Assembly: GCA_035602605.1 (NCBI GenBank)
Contig: DATNLZ010000082.1
Span: forward strand, 31,227-95,226
Reading direction: 5' to 3'
Source: DASQHY01 sp035602605
GTDB lineage: Bacteria; Acidobacteriota; Terriglobia; Acidiferrales; UBA7541
Length of the DNA stretch: 64,000 nucleotides
Positions within the stretch are counted from its first letter, which is position 1. Every line of letters starts with the position of its first letter. The position numbers and the translations under genes were made by a program. Under the pieces are notes generated by a model. The model was given only the letters and a program-made list of their open reading frames with translations, did no database searches and was not told the origin of the DNA. Positions 1 through 9,419 of this stretch are shown here, piece after piece.

Positions 1-240
1 GACCTCAACAGCGAGAGGGACGAAGGTCCTAACCTCGATGATCGCGAGGGGATAAACGACGAACGTGATGAAGATCGCGACATGGACAAAGAAGATGTGG
101 ACAACGATGCCGCAGGCGTGCACAACGATGGCGCGTTCCATGATGGTGCCTTCCATGACGGCGACTTCAATGAGGACCGCATCGAGGACCAGAAGGAAGA
201 CATGCACGAAGACGTGCCGGAGCCCCCGGTTGGTTTTTAA
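1..240 (+). CDS. C-terminal end of a highly acidic protein (cut by window edge)
   Basis: Frame 1 is open from the first base to a TAA at 238-240, giving the last 79 residues of a protein whose start lies outside the window. The segment is extremely rich in Asp and Glu and contains a short tandem pattern, AFHDG-AFHDG-DF, around residues 45-56. It ends in PEPPVGF. Runs of Asp with Asn/Gly and His could bind divalent cations, but no family is recognisable from this piece. The overlapping Met/Thr-rich frame at 65-253 is a shadow produced by the repeated GAC/GAT codons. Moderately sure it is coding, because a 240-base open frame with biased acidic content ends cleanly before a 278-base intergenic gap in which I see no gene. 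Confidence 0.55.
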   Translation, partial: DLNSERDEGPNLDDREGINDERDEDRDMDKEDVDNDAAGVHNDGAFHDGAFHDGDFNEDRIEDQKEDMHEDVPEPPVGF

Positions 241-518
241 CGGAATAGCCTAAGGCGCCCGCCCGAGCGGTTTGGCGCCGCGACGAGCTAGCGGGACCAA
301 GAGAAATTGCCAGGGAGCGTTCGACGAGTCCTGACCAGCAGGATTGGGCAATGTGGCCACCCATGCTGAGAAAGACGAGTTGCGCTCCCTGTTTCGTTTT
401 TACGCACAACGGTTTCTTGACGCTGCTGTCGCTGTCACTTTGGCCCCATGGCTCCGCGTTACTCGTACTAGTCCGGCGGCACTATTGTTATAGTTTTTTG
501 TGGTGTGAGGAGCGCACG

Positions 519-1964
519 ATGCGAGGACTGAGTTACTTGACAGCATTTTTATGGATTACGCTATGCATGACGATTCCCACATTTGCGCAGAACGAGCCTG
601 CCAGCCAACAAGTACTGGAAGCCGGACGAACCGCCGTGCGCCAACAGAACTACGGGAAAGCGATTCGCCTGCTGGAAGATGGACTAAGGCAGTTTCCCAG
701 CGACCGAAAGCTTAAGCTGGAACTCGGCCGCGCTTATCTTTACAACCGCCAGGACGACCAGGCGATCAGGTTGTTTCGGGAAATTCTGCGCGAAGAACCT
801 TCGCATCCAATGGCCAAGCTGGAACTGGCTCGGGCGCTGGGATATCACCGCGACTACACGAATTCCACACAGCTTTACCGGGAATTACTTGCCTCTAATC
901 CGGATAATGAGCCCGCCAGGCTTGGACTGATCCGCAATCTGATGCATCAGAAGCGGACTGCCGAGGCTCGCCGCGAACTTAATCGAGCCCTGGTTCGCCA
1001 TCCCGACAGCACGCGGCTCCAGGAATACAAAAATCGCATGGACAAAAGGGGAGAAAAGGGAGGCGACGCTCCGCGACAGAGGAGAGAGCCGCCGCCGGCG
1101 GCGGTGAGACAACGTGGCCAACTCCGTGGCACTGGCGCCTACTTTTCGGATTCCGCCGGGAATCGTTCCTGGCGATCTACCCAAGCGTTTGAACATGGAA
1201 TTACACGAAACCTTACGACCCGGTTGCGGGTCGAAGAGCGCTCACTGTGGAAGAATTCCGGGCCTCGAGCGAACGCTTTGTGGGCCACGGACGAATTGCG
1301 TATGCGGTTGTCGCCTTCCCTGTTGGTCAGTGCACGCGGAGGAGCGGTGCGTTTTGCGGATGGAAAGACTCGCATACTCTACGGCGGAGAGCTGGAATTG
1401 CGTCCGGCGCGACGGCTTTGGGTCACCGGCGGGTTTTCACGGAGACCAATATCCCCGACCTTTCGCTCCGCACAATTTGACCTGCTCGCGGATGACTGGC
1501 GCGCTGCGGTCGACTGGTATCCTCGTGCCTGGGGAATCAAAGCGACCTGGTCCCATGGAAATTATTCTGACGGCAACAGCGGCCAGAGACTGAGCACGGA
1601 ACTCCTGCACTGGATGGGGGGGGCGGACCTTGGGTTTGCGGCTGGCTACCGCTTCAACTATATCGGGTTTCGGCAAGCCCTCCTTCATGGCTATTTCGAT
1701 CCCGACAAATACTCTAGCCACCTGGGACTTACCGGAATCCGGTTTCGCCTAGGAAGAGCTTTTCGCGGGGAGTATCTGGCAGGACTGGGTGCGGAGTCCA
1801 TTTCCCTTGGACCGTATCGTCCGGCATGGGAGCTGAATCTGCGTAACCGCGTACGACTGGGGAACTGGGAAATTGGCGGGGACTACTTTTATTATCATTT
1901 AGCTCAGGATACCGGTGCATTCAGGTCGCAGACCGCCCGCTTGACTGGCGCGTATTATTTTTAG
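519..1964 (+). CDS. Exported TPR protein with YaiO-like outer membrane beta-barrel
   Basis: The likely start is the ATG at 519, after a GTGAGGAG ribosome site at 504-511; the frame is open further upstream, but that part looks non-coding. The 481-residue product begins with a signal peptide (leucine-rich core, cleavage near TFAQ-NE). Residues about 30-165 hold four TPR-type helical pairs. A basic, Pro/Arg-rich linker follows. The second half has alternating aromatic and polar residues typical of an outer membrane beta-barrel and ends in a terminal Phe (TGAYYF), the usual Bam recognition signature. The layout, periplasmic TPR plus a C-terminal barrel, fits the YaiO family. Function in the family is poorly known; links to polysaccharide secretion are only inference. 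It stands alone on the plus strand. Confidence 0.7.
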   Translation: MRGLSYLTAFLWITLCMTIPTFAQNEPASQQVLEAGRTAVRQQNYGKAIRLLEDGLRQFPSDRKLKLELGRAYLYNRQDDQAIRLFREILREEPSHPMAKLELARALGYHRDYTNSTQLYRELLASNPDNEPARLGLIRNLMHQKRTAEARRELNRALVRHPDSTRLQEYKNRMDKRGEKGGDAPRQRREPPPAAVRQRGQLRGTGAYFSDSAGNRSWRSTQAFEHGITRNLTTRLRVEERSLWKNSGPRANALWATDELRMRLSPSLLVSARGGAVRFADGKTRILYGGELELRPARRLWVTGGFSRRPISPTFRSAQFDLLADDWRAAVDWYPRAWGIKATWSHGNYSDGNSGQRLSTELLHWMGGADLGFAAGYRFNYIGFRQALLHGYFDPDKYSSHLGLTGIRFRLGRAFRGEYLAGLGAESISLGPYRPAWELNLRNRVRLGNWEIGGDYFYYHLAQDTGAFRSQTARLTGAYYF

Positions 1965-2208
1965 CCGAGACCACACACTGATCCGCCACTACTTTTGGCT
2001 TTGCGTTGCTTCACTCCTTAGATTTTCCCCGCAGCTGCCCTCGCGATTCCTCATGCTTCGTCCTACACTTAACCGGTCATTTTACGACTAGCTGGCGCAC
2101 TAACCCGCGCAAGGACAGACAGAATCGGTATATGCTCTACGGGCGGAACTCGGGGGCACGCCCCTGCGTATACAAATCAGGCGAGCTTGAAAGGCGTGTG
2201 ATCTCTCT

Positions 2209-3177
2209 ATGGAGCAAACAACTCCTTCAACCAACAATCCGCCGCCCCCCAACGCACCGCCACCGAGACGCCGACGGGGTTCGATCGGCAGCGGTTTAAT
2301 CCTTGTCACCATCGGCATTCTGCTGCTGCTTTCCAATTTGCGACCCGATTTCCACCTGGTCGCCCGATACTGGCCACTCATCCTGATTTTTCTCGGGGTG
2401 GGCAAACTTTGGGATTACTCGCAGCAAAACTGGTATCCCGATAACCGAGCTCGCGTTTCCGGCGGAGGCATTGCTCTGCTGATTCTTTTGGTTGTATTTG
2501 GCGTGGCCGTATCGCGAAATCGAGGGGGCGCGCACTGGAACATCCAGCACAAGACTGAGGTCGTAGAGCTTCAGGACGCGGAGTCGGTACGCGCGGCAAT
2601 TCACATGCCTGCTGGCGAGCTAAAAATCTCTGGCGGCGCAAGCAAGCTCCTCGAAGCCGATTTCGATTACGCTGAGTCGGAAGGCGATCCGCACGCTGAA
2701 TATAGCGTTTCTGGGAAGCAGGGCGAGCTCAACGTCACTCAAATCCAATCCAGCAAAGTTCACGTGCACATGCTTGGCCGGCAAAACACCTGGAATCTTC
2801 GCGTGAATAATGAAGTTCCCCTCGAGCTCAGTGTGCAAATGGGCGCTGGCGAGGGTGATCTTCGGCTGCAAGGCCTTGCGCTTAACCGGCTCGAAGTCCA
2901 CGTGGGGGCTGGGAAGCTGACGCTGGATCTTCGTGGAGGGTGGAAGAAAGATCTTGAGACTGAAATTCATGGCGGAGTGGGCTCAGCCACGATTCTCCTG
3001 CCCAAGAGTGTAGGGGTCCGAGTCAATGCCTCGGGAGGGATCGGTGCGATCAATGGCGGTGGGCTCAAACGCGATGGCGAAGATTACGTTAATGAATCGT
3101 ATGGCAAATCGCCTGTCACACTGCGCCTCGATATACGGGGCGGCATAGGTGAAATTAGTTTACAGCCCGAACGGTAG
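2209..3177 (+). CDS. LiaF/LiaI-like membrane protein with toast-rack domain
   Basis: This 322-residue protein has a Pro/Arg-rich cytoplasmic N-terminus (PPPPNAPPPRRRR), two to three closely packed membrane segments between about residues 25 and 105 (DUF5668/LiaI-LiaF type, with a WPLILIFLG motif), and a soluble C-terminal domain rich in short Gly-containing strands (GAGEGDLRLQG, GGVGSATILLP, GGIGAINGGG). Those strands match the toast-rack (DUF2154/DUF4097-like) right-handed beta fold. Relatives sense envelope stress or modulate two-component systems, but no kinase lies next to it here. The start ATG at 2209 has only a weak AAAGGCG site upstream. Family assignment is fairly safe; the role is inferred. 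Confidence 0.72.
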   Translation: MEQTTPSTNNPPPPNAPPPRRRRGSIGSGLILVTIGILLLLSNLRPDFHLVARYWPLILIFLGVGKLWDYSQQNWYPDNRARVSGGGIALLILLVVFGVAVSRNRGGAHWNIQHKTEVVELQDAESVRAAIHMPAGELKISGGASKLLEADFDYAESEGDPHAEYSVSGKQGELNVTQIQSSKVHVHMLGRQNTWNLRVNNEVPLELSVQMGAGEGDLRLQGLALNRLEVHVGAGKLTLDLRGGWKKDLETEIHGGVGSATILLPKSVGVRVNASGGIGAINGGGLKRDGEDYVNESYGKSPVTLRLDIRGGIGEISLQPER

Positions 3178-3217
3178 TTTCTTAACGTCGGGAATCGAGA
3201 TACCGGAAGGAATAGCT

Positions 3218-3802
3218 ATGCTGTTCACGCCGGATATCGAATACCAGATGATGGCGGGCCGCCGCATCGTCTCAGCGAACGCGAAAAAGCGTGTTCACTT
3301 GTTTTCCGTCTGACAGTGCTCGCTTTTTCCAATGCTCGCCATGGGCCACGTAGCGCAGACTCCCGCGGCGGGAGAGCCAACGCAAATGCCGCAAAAAATC
3401 CCGTCATCAAGAGTAACGCGAAGCATAACGTCGGTCGCGGCTCGGGGCAAAAAGAATGTTACGCAATTCAAGTGGGGCGGTTATAAGGATCGCGAAGAAG
3501 CCGTAGCAACTCAGAACCAACTCTCCCGCCAGTTTCCCAACGCAAGTTTCGCAGTAGCCCTCGGCAATAAAATCTATCGGTGCGTGCGCATGCCACCGGC
3601 CTCGAAAGATGAAGCGAAACCCCTGGTAAGACGTCCGCAACAAACACGCTGGAACAAACCCTGGGTCGCTTCGGTGCCCTGCAGCTGGGTTTCTCGCTGC
3701 GTCAAGAGCAGCTTAGCTAAATCAGTTTCGTTTGTAATTTTGAATCCGTTGGAATCAAGCCGCACCAGCACCGTTTGCTCGCATCTCCCCGCCGCCGTAT
3801 AA
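3218..3802 (+). pseudogene. Broken SPOR-domain membrane protein gene
   Basis: A strong GGAAGGA site at 3205-3211 precedes an ATG at 3218, and 31 residues follow before a TGA at 3311. The next phase (frame starting 3310) continues with a hydrophobic LTVLAFS and a linker ending in YAIQVGR, and then the original frame resumes at about 3482 with YKDREEAVATQNQL and later ASKDEAKPLVRR. Joined, the three pieces read as a short cytoplasmic part, one membrane segment, a linker and a SPOR (peptidoglycan-binding) domain with its paired VGRYKDREEA / SKDEAKPL helices. Two compensating one-base shifts therefore separate this from an intact gene. It could be a true pseudogene or assembly error. The first codons and ribosome site are intact. 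Confidence 0.5.
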
Positions 3803-3848
3803 TGGTTTGTTTAGCCTCATCCCAGCGAAGGCCATGTAGAGGGTCTGT

Positions 3849-6800
3849 TTGGCGACCGAACCGAATCTCACATCAAATCCTTCTACCCAGTTCGTTTCTG
3901 AACAAGGGGTGATACGTGTGCGCGGAGCCCGCGTTCACAACCTGAAAAACATCACTTTCGATATTCCGCACAACGCCATCACCGTGGTCACCGGTGTCAG
4001 CGGTTCCGGGAAGTCGAGCCTGGCATTTGACACCATCTACGCCGAAGGGCAGCGCCGCTACGTCGAGTCGCTCTCCGCATATGCCCGGCAATTTCTCGAG
4101 CGTATCGAAAAACCCGATGTCGACGAAATCTCCGGTATCGCGCCCTCCATCGCCATTAAACAAAAAAATTCCACGCGGAACCCTCGCTCGACCGTGGCCA
4201 CTGCAACTGAGATTTACGATTACGTGCGTCTCCTCTTTGCGCGTGCCGGCTGCACTTATTGCCTGAAGTGCGGCCATGAAGTGCGCAAAGACACGATGGA
4301 CGAAATTGCCGCTCGCGTCTTGGCATTGACGCGCGGGCGCCGTTTTTATGTCCTGTATCCCTTGGTGATTTCCCCTGCGTCGGCAGTCCCGGGAAAAAGA
4401 GGCGCAAAGAAGTCGGTGAAGATTGCCCCAGAAATGATCCGTCAAGCGTTGGTGGATTTGCAAAAGCGTGGTTTCAACCGGCTGTTTCAGGGTGGGCGAA
4501 TCTTCGAGTTTTCTTCACCGGAGACTTTACTCGATGTGGATTTCGCGAAGCCGGTTTACGTGCTCGTAGATCGCCTGGCGGTTTCGGCGGAATCGCGCAC
4601 ACGCTTGATTGATTCCATCGAGATTTGTTACCGCGAGGGAAGCGGCGACGCAATCCTCGAATTCGTCCCCGACGAAGCCGGAAACGGCGCTGAGCGGCTC
4701 ATCTTCAACGAACGATTTGAGTGCAAGCACTGCGCAATCGCCTATCAGGAGCCTGAGCCGCGCCTGTTCTCATTCAACAATCCTTACGGCGCATGCCCAC
4801 GGTGCCAGGGCTTCGGTAACACCATCGATTTCGATTTGAACCTGGTCGTTCCTGACCCAAGCAAGACCATCGAGCAGGGCGCCATCGAGCCGTGGACCAG
4901 GCCGCGTTACCGCTCGCTGTATGCGGAGTCGAAGCGCTGGCTGCGCGCGCATGGCGTGCCAGTTGATGTGCCTTACCGCGATCTGACTCCACAACAGAAG
5001 CATTTGATCTTGCAAGGCGACCCTGACGAAGGGTTTGGTGGCATCAAGGGTCTTTTCGATTTGCTGGAACGGAAAAAATATAAGCTGCACGTGCGCGTGT
5101 TTTTGAGCCGTTATCGCGGATACGCGCTCTGCTCGGAGTGCGGTGGAACGCGCCTGCGTCCCGAGGCGCGCGCCGTGCGCGTTGACCACAGGTCCATCGC
5201 TGACGTCTGCCGAATGACCATAAAACAGGCCAGAGTATTTTTCGACACGCTGCATCTCAGCGAGTCACAGGCAAAAATAGCGGGCAAAATTCTCGAGGAA
5301 ATTCGCCAGCGCCTGCGATATCTCGATGCTGTTGGTTTGGATTACCTCGCGCTTGATCGGCTCACCTCCACACTTTCCGGTGGCGAGGCGCAGCGCACGC
5401 AGCTGGCTACATCGCTCGGCTCGCACCTGGTTGGCGCGCTCTATGTTCTCGATGAACCTTCCATCGGGCTACATCCCCGCGACACGCAGCGCCTCATAGA
5501 CATTCTGAAATCGTTGCGCGATCTGGGGAATACCGTTCTTGTCGTCGAGCACGACCCGGACACGATTGCCGCCGCGGACTACATCCTCGACCTTGGGCCA
5601 GGTGCGGGAGAGCATGGCGGCCGCATTCTGTTCGCCGGCCCCCGCGACCGCCTGCTGGGTGATCCCCATTCGCTCACCGCCCGATACCTCACCGGAGAAT
5701 TGCGCATTCCCGTTCCCGTACGCCGCCACCGACCCACTGGTAAATTTCTGCGCGTTTTTGGCGCACGAATGCACAACCTCCAGAACATTGACGTGATGAT
5801 TCCGCTGCAAACACTCACCGTTCTTACCGGCGTTTCGGGCTCTGGAAAGTCCACGCTCGTCTACGACGTGCTCTACAAAGCCTTGCAGGCAAGAAAAAAC
5901 GGCGGAAGTGTGAAAGAATTCTGCGACCGGATTGATGGCGACGGGTTTCTCCAGGAAGTTGTCATCGTGGATCAGTCACCCATTGGCCGCACGCCGCGTT
6001 CGAATCCCGCAACGTATCTAAAGGCTTTCGACTGCATCCGCGATGTCTTTGCATCCACGCCAGAGGCCCAAAAACGCGGCTATGCACCCGGACATTTTTC
6101 ATTCAACATTCCTGGCGGCCGCTGCGAAGCCTGCCAGGGCGACGGCACGGTAACCGTCGAGATGCAATTTCTGGCGGATGTCGAGCTGGTTTGCGAAGAG
6201 TGTCGCGGGACGCGTTTCAAGAGTAGCGTCCTCGAGGTTCGCTATCGCGAGCGCAATATCCACGAAGTTTTGCAACTCACAGTGCGCGAAGCACTCGCGT
6301 TTTTTGCCAGCGTCCCGAAGGTTACCTCCAGGCTCAAAATCCTTGATGAAGTGGGGCTCGGGTATTTGCGCCTGGGCCAGTCGGCAACCACTCTTTCAGG
6401 TGGAGAGGCGCAACGTCTGAAGCTGGCTGCGCATCTTACTCATACAGCCAACCCGGGCATTCTCTATATTTTCGACGAGCCCACCACCGGGTTGCATTTC
6501 GATGACATCCAGAAACTGCTTATGTCATTTCGCAAGTTGCTTGAAGGTGGCGCATCTCTCGTGATCATCGAACATAATCTTGATGTGATCAAGTCCGCCG
6601 ATTGGGTGATTGACCTTGGGCCCGAGGGTGGCGATCTCGGCGGGCGCGTTGTCGCCACCGGCACGCCGGAGCAGGTCGCGCGGAACACGGAGTCTTATAC
6701 CGGAAAATTTCTCGCTCGCGTTCTGAACCAAGATGGAAGTTCGCGTTCCGGAAACCACGGAAACCATGGAATACACGGCAATGGACCCTCCGCAACAGCA

Positions 6801-6896
6801 GCCCAGAAGCCGGCAGCTCGCATCGACGGCCGAGCAAGCAATGCAGGGTCAGGAATTAAGTCTGGAACCGGTGACGGTACTACTTCATTAAAATGA
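3849..6896 (+). CDS. uvrA: UvrABC system protein A
   Basis: Damage-recognition ATPase of nucleotide excision repair. The start is a TTG at 3849 with AGAGGG upstream (3838-3843), giving 1015 residues. Two ABC modules are plain: Walker A GVSGSGKS at residues 49-56 and again near 661, and signatures LSGGEAQRTQL (about 509) and LSGGEAQRLKL. Zinc-binding CxxC pairs occur at CTYCLKC, CKHC...CPRC, CSEC and CEAC...CEEC. The catalytic core ends around residue 955. The last 56 or so residues form a low-complexity tail with GNHGNHGIHGNG and Ala/Gly/Ser, unlike the usual UvrA of about 940 residues. Its stop overlaps the start of the next gene (ATGA), so translation is probably coupled. uvrC lies 3.9 kb downstream. 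Confidence 0.96.
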   Translation: MATEPNLTSNPSTQFVSEQGVIRVRGARVHNLKNITFDIPHNAITVVTGVSGSGKSSLAFDTIYAEGQRRYVESLSAYARQFLERIEKPDVDEISGIAPSIAIKQKNSTRNPRSTVATATEIYDYVRLLFARAGCTYCLKCGHEVRKDTMDEIAARVLALTRGRRFYVLYPLVISPASAVPGKRGAKKSVKIAPEMIRQALVDLQKRGFNRLFQGGRIFEFSSPETLLDVDFAKPVYVLVDRLAVSAESRTRLIDSIEICYREGSGDAILEFVPDEAGNGAERLIFNERFECKHCAIAYQEPEPRLFSFNNPYGACPRCQGFGNTIDFDLNLVVPDPSKTIEQGAIEPWTRPRYRSLYAESKRWLRAHGVPVDVPYRDLTPQQKHLILQGDPDEGFGGIKGLFDLLERKKYKLHVRVFLSRYRGYALCSECGGTRLRPEARAVRVDHRSIADVCRMTIKQARVFFDTLHLSESQAKIAGKILEEIRQRLRYLDAVGLDYLALDRLTSTLSGGEAQRTQLATSLGSHLVGALYVLDEPSIGLHPRDTQRLIDILKSLRDLGNTVLVVEHDPDTIAAADYILDLGPGAGEHGGRILFAGPRDRLLGDPHSLTARYLTGELRIPVPVRRHRPTGKFLRVFGARMHNLQNIDVMIPLQTLTVLTGVSGSGKSTLVYDVLYKALQARKNGGSVKEFCDRIDGDGFLQEVVIVDQSPIGRTPRSNPATYLKAFDCIRDVFASTPEAQKRGYAPGHFSFNIPGGRCEACQGDGTVTVEMQFLADVELVCEECRGTRFKSSVLEVRYRERNIHEVLQLTVREALAFFASVPKVTSRLKILDEVGLGYLRLGQSATTLSGGEAQRLKLAAHLTHTANPGILYIFDEPTTGLHFDDIQKLLMSFRKLLEGGASLVIIEHNLDVIKSADWVIDLGPEGGDLGGRVVATGTPEQVARNTESYTGKFLARVLNQDGSSRSGNHGNHGIHGNGPSATAAQKPAARIDGRASNAGSGIKSGTGDGTTSLK

Positions 6897-8215
6897 TGCG
6901 TGGAATTAGCATTATCGCTTGTGTTGTTGCCGTTGTTTCGATCTGCAGGCAAGCCAAGGTTCAAGCGCAGCAGCCGCGGACGCCATCCAGCTCATCAGCG
7001 CGCAAGCCGCACAAGGTGGCGAATCCGCTGAACGACCTTTTGGATCAGGCCCAGGCTGCGATGGACCGGAACGATTACCGTGCCGCGGTCGAAACGCTCA
7101 ATAAATTTGTCAGCGAAAAGCCAGACGTAGCCTATGCCCATTTTCAGCTAGCCTATGCCTACACCGGCCTCGAACGTTGGCGTGAAGCGCAAGCGGAGTA
7201 CCGGCGCGCCACTGAACTGGACCCCAAGCTTGCCCCCGCCTATCTGAATTTGGGTCTTCTGCTCCTGGATCGCGATTCCGCGGTTGCCGTCGCGCCGTTG
7301 CGCAAGGCAGTGGAGCTGCTACCTGCGGAAAGCCGCCCGCGATTCCTGCTGGGATTGGCACTGGAACGCTCAGGTAAAATGTCCGAAGCCGCGGAAACTT
7401 ACCAGGGAGCGGAGCGTCTAAATCCTCGCGACTTCGAAGTAGAATTTGCCTTGGGCCGGACGCTGCTGCGCTTGGATCGTGCCGCGGAAGCGGAGATGAA
7501 ATTTCGCGCGGCCCTCGATATCAAACGTGATTCGGCGCCGGCACGGCTTGGCCTGGCAAATAGTTTGTTTGTGCAGCATAAGCCCGAGGCCGCCGGTCAA
7601 TTCGAATCCTATTTGAAGCAGCAACCGCAGGACGCTGAAAGCCGCGAGCGCCTGGCGCGCATCCATTACGAACGAGAAGAGCTGCCGCAAGCCTTAGCCG
7701 AGCTGGACCGTGCTGAAGCGAATGCCCAACCAACGATCGATTCACTCAAGCTGCGCGCAGATATTGTCATCGCCCAAAAAAAGTGGGACGCCGCCATCGG
7801 AGTTTTGCTGAAGGCATTGCAGCTGGTCCCGCGCGATGCCGGCCTGCACGCTGGCTTGGGAAGGATCTATTTGGAGAAGCGCGATTTTACTGCTGCCGAA
7901 AAAGAACTTCGCGCTGCGCTCGCGACCGACAGCAGCCAGATAAACGCGCTGCGCGACCTAGGTACTTTGCTATATCTGCAGGGGAATTATGCTGCGGCGC
8001 TCGAGGCCCTGGATCTACTTGCTAAACGAGAAACGCCGCTGCCAGGTTCATGGTTTGTCCGCGCCATTTGCTACGATAAACTAGCAAGAAAAAAGGAAGC
8101 CCTCGAGTCGTACCAAAAATTTATCGATCTCGACGAGGGCCGTCATGATGATCAGAATTTTCAGGCCCGGCAGCGGATCAAGCTGTTGGCCCGGGAATTG
8201 CAAACTAAGAGATAA
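6893..8215 (+). CDS. Exported TPR-repeat protein
   Basis: This 440-residue protein starts at an ATG overlapping the uvrA stop. It has a signal peptide (IIACVVAVVSICRQAKVQAQQ), a short Ser/Pro linker, and then roughly ten TPR units from residue about 40 to the end, recognisable by repeated A-Y-x-x-L-G-L and P-x-x-A-x-x-x-L-G patterns. It is likely a periplasmic scaffold. The gene sits in a run with almost no spacing: uvrA overlaps its start, and the next gene starts one base after its stop. No enzyme domain is visible. The partner is unknown; the tight coupling suggests co-expression with the two downstream genes rather than a DNA repair function, since it is exported. Confidence 0.8.
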   Translation: MMRGISIIACVVAVVSICRQAKVQAQQPRTPSSSSARKPHKVANPLNDLLDQAQAAMDRNDYRAAVETLNKFVSEKPDVAYAHFQLAYAYTGLERWREAQAEYRRATELDPKLAPAYLNLGLLLLDRDSAVAVAPLRKAVELLPAESRPRFLLGLALERSGKMSEAAETYQGAERLNPRDFEVEFALGRTLLRLDRAAEAEMKFRAALDIKRDSAPARLGLANSLFVQHKPEAAGQFESYLKQQPQDAESRERLARIHYEREELPQALAELDRAEANAQPTIDSLKLRADIVIAQKKWDAAIGVLLKALQLVPRDAGLHAGLGRIYLEKRDFTAAEKELRAALATDSSQINALRDLGTLLYLQGNYAAALEALDLLAKRETPLPGSWFVRAICYDKLARKKEALESYQKFIDLDEGRHDDQNFQARQRIKLLARELQTKR

Positions 8216-8216
8216 A

Positions 8217-9419
8217 ATGTACACCCGCCCTTCATCACCGATGGTAATCATTTTTTTGTTTTTGTGTACGGCTATCGCTATCTTCGCCCCAATCTCATGG
8301 GCACAGGTACGGGTTCCTGACCTGCAGGACCAGTTTGTTCACGAATCAAACCCGATTCGTAAAGCGAAGCTCCTGCAAAGACTTGGCGACGCCCAATTTC
8401 TCCAAGCTCACCGCGAACAGGCACGGGAAAATTACGACGGGGTCGTCAGAATCTACGAGACCTACCGCGACAATGTGAGAGCATCGCTGACGGGACTCAG
8501 GGGTGCTCGTCCCGATGCCGAGCGCCACTCCGACGGTTACAGACAACTACAGATCCAGTTGCGCAAAGGTTTACGCGATCTCGAGGAAACAATCTTGTCT
8601 ACGCCCGAGGAACTACGCTCGCGCCTCCAGTCCTTGCGCACGGATCTAATCACCTGCGACGAAGACTTGATCAAGCTGCTGTTTCCCCGTCGGCGAAAAC
8701 CTGAGCCGCAAAAGCCCGGAGCTATGACTGGGTCAAAGGAACCCCCTGATGCCGAAAAGCTACCAGGCGGGGCGCAGGGCCCGCAATCTTCCAAGCTGCA
8801 AAAACCCGAGACTCGGCCGCTAGCGCAAGAATCGTCGCAGATCGATAAGCCTGTAAGCGCGACGACGGAATCGTCGAAACCCGGAACCGGGGAAGCAACT
8901 CGGGTTGTCGAGCCCACGGCTAGCTCTAGCGGGGAGGCGGAACAAGAAAGACGGGTAGTCCCGCGAACCTTCGAGAAAAAGGACTATCTCAGTGAGCTTG
9001 AGGCCGACAAGATTCGTGATGCCGAAACATCGAATCAGCGGATTAAGCTTCTGCTCACATTTGCCGCAGACCGCCTCAAGAAATTCCAGTATGAGCTCGC
9101 GCACCCCTCGGCCAGCGGACGCCACAATGAAATGCTCGTCTTCCTGATGAATGCTTACGCCGGATGTGTGGACGATGCGGCCGAATATATCGATGCAGGC
9201 AGGGAAAAACAGGAGAATGTTCACGACGGAATTAAGGAAATGCTCGCGAAAGGGAAAGAATTCCTCGTCATCCTGGAGGAACTCTCCGCGAAAGGCCCCG
9301 AGCGCGAAATTTATAAAGACACGCTTGACGATGCGATCGAGGGGACGCGCGACGCCGTCCACGACGCCGACAAAGCCAAAAAGGAAATCGCCGCACCTCC
9401 GGTGAGGCGACGCAATTAA
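8217..9419 (+). CDS. Unrecognised exported helical protein
   Basis: I do not recognise this family. The likely start is the ATG at 8217, one base past the previous stop; an open frame extends back to 8145 inside the preceding gene but loses the signal peptide there. The 400-residue product has a hydrophobic export signal (IIFLFLCTAIAIFAP, cleavage near SWAQ), a first helical domain of about 130 residues with TPR-like character (KAKLLQRLGDAQFLQAHREQA), a disordered Pro/Lys/Ser/Glu-rich linker at about 160-250, and a second, charged helical domain beginning KKDYLSELEADK. No cysteines or catalytic motifs stand out. It overlaps the SprT-like gene by one base (TAATG), so the two are probably translated together. 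Confidence 0.72.
   Translation: MYTRPSSPMVIIFLFLCTAIAIFAPISWAQVRVPDLQDQFVHESNPIRKAKLLQRLGDAQFLQAHREQARENYDGVVRIYETYRDNVRASLTGLRGARPDAERHSDGYRQLQIQLRKGLRDLEETILSTPEELRSRLQSLRTDLITCDEDLIKLLFPRRRKPEPQKPGAMTGSKEPPDAEKLPGGAQGPQSSKLQKPETRPLAQESSQIDKPVSATTESSKPGTGEATRVVEPTASSSGEAEQERRVVPRTFEKKDYLSELEADKIRDAETSNQRIKLLLTFAADRLKKFQYELAHPSASGRHNEMLVFLMNAYAGCVDDAAEYIDAGREKQENVHDGIKEMLAKGKEFLVILEELSAKGPEREIYKDTLDDAIEGTRDAVHDADKAKKEIAAPPVRRRN

Noticed and set aside
3311..3313. In-frame TGA inside the SPOR gene as a selenocysteine codon, since selC is in this window
   Set aside because: The sequence after the TGA in the same frame does not carry the SPOR start (YAIQVGR), which lies in another phase. Two frameshifts explain the whole region better, and no selenoprotein family has this layout.
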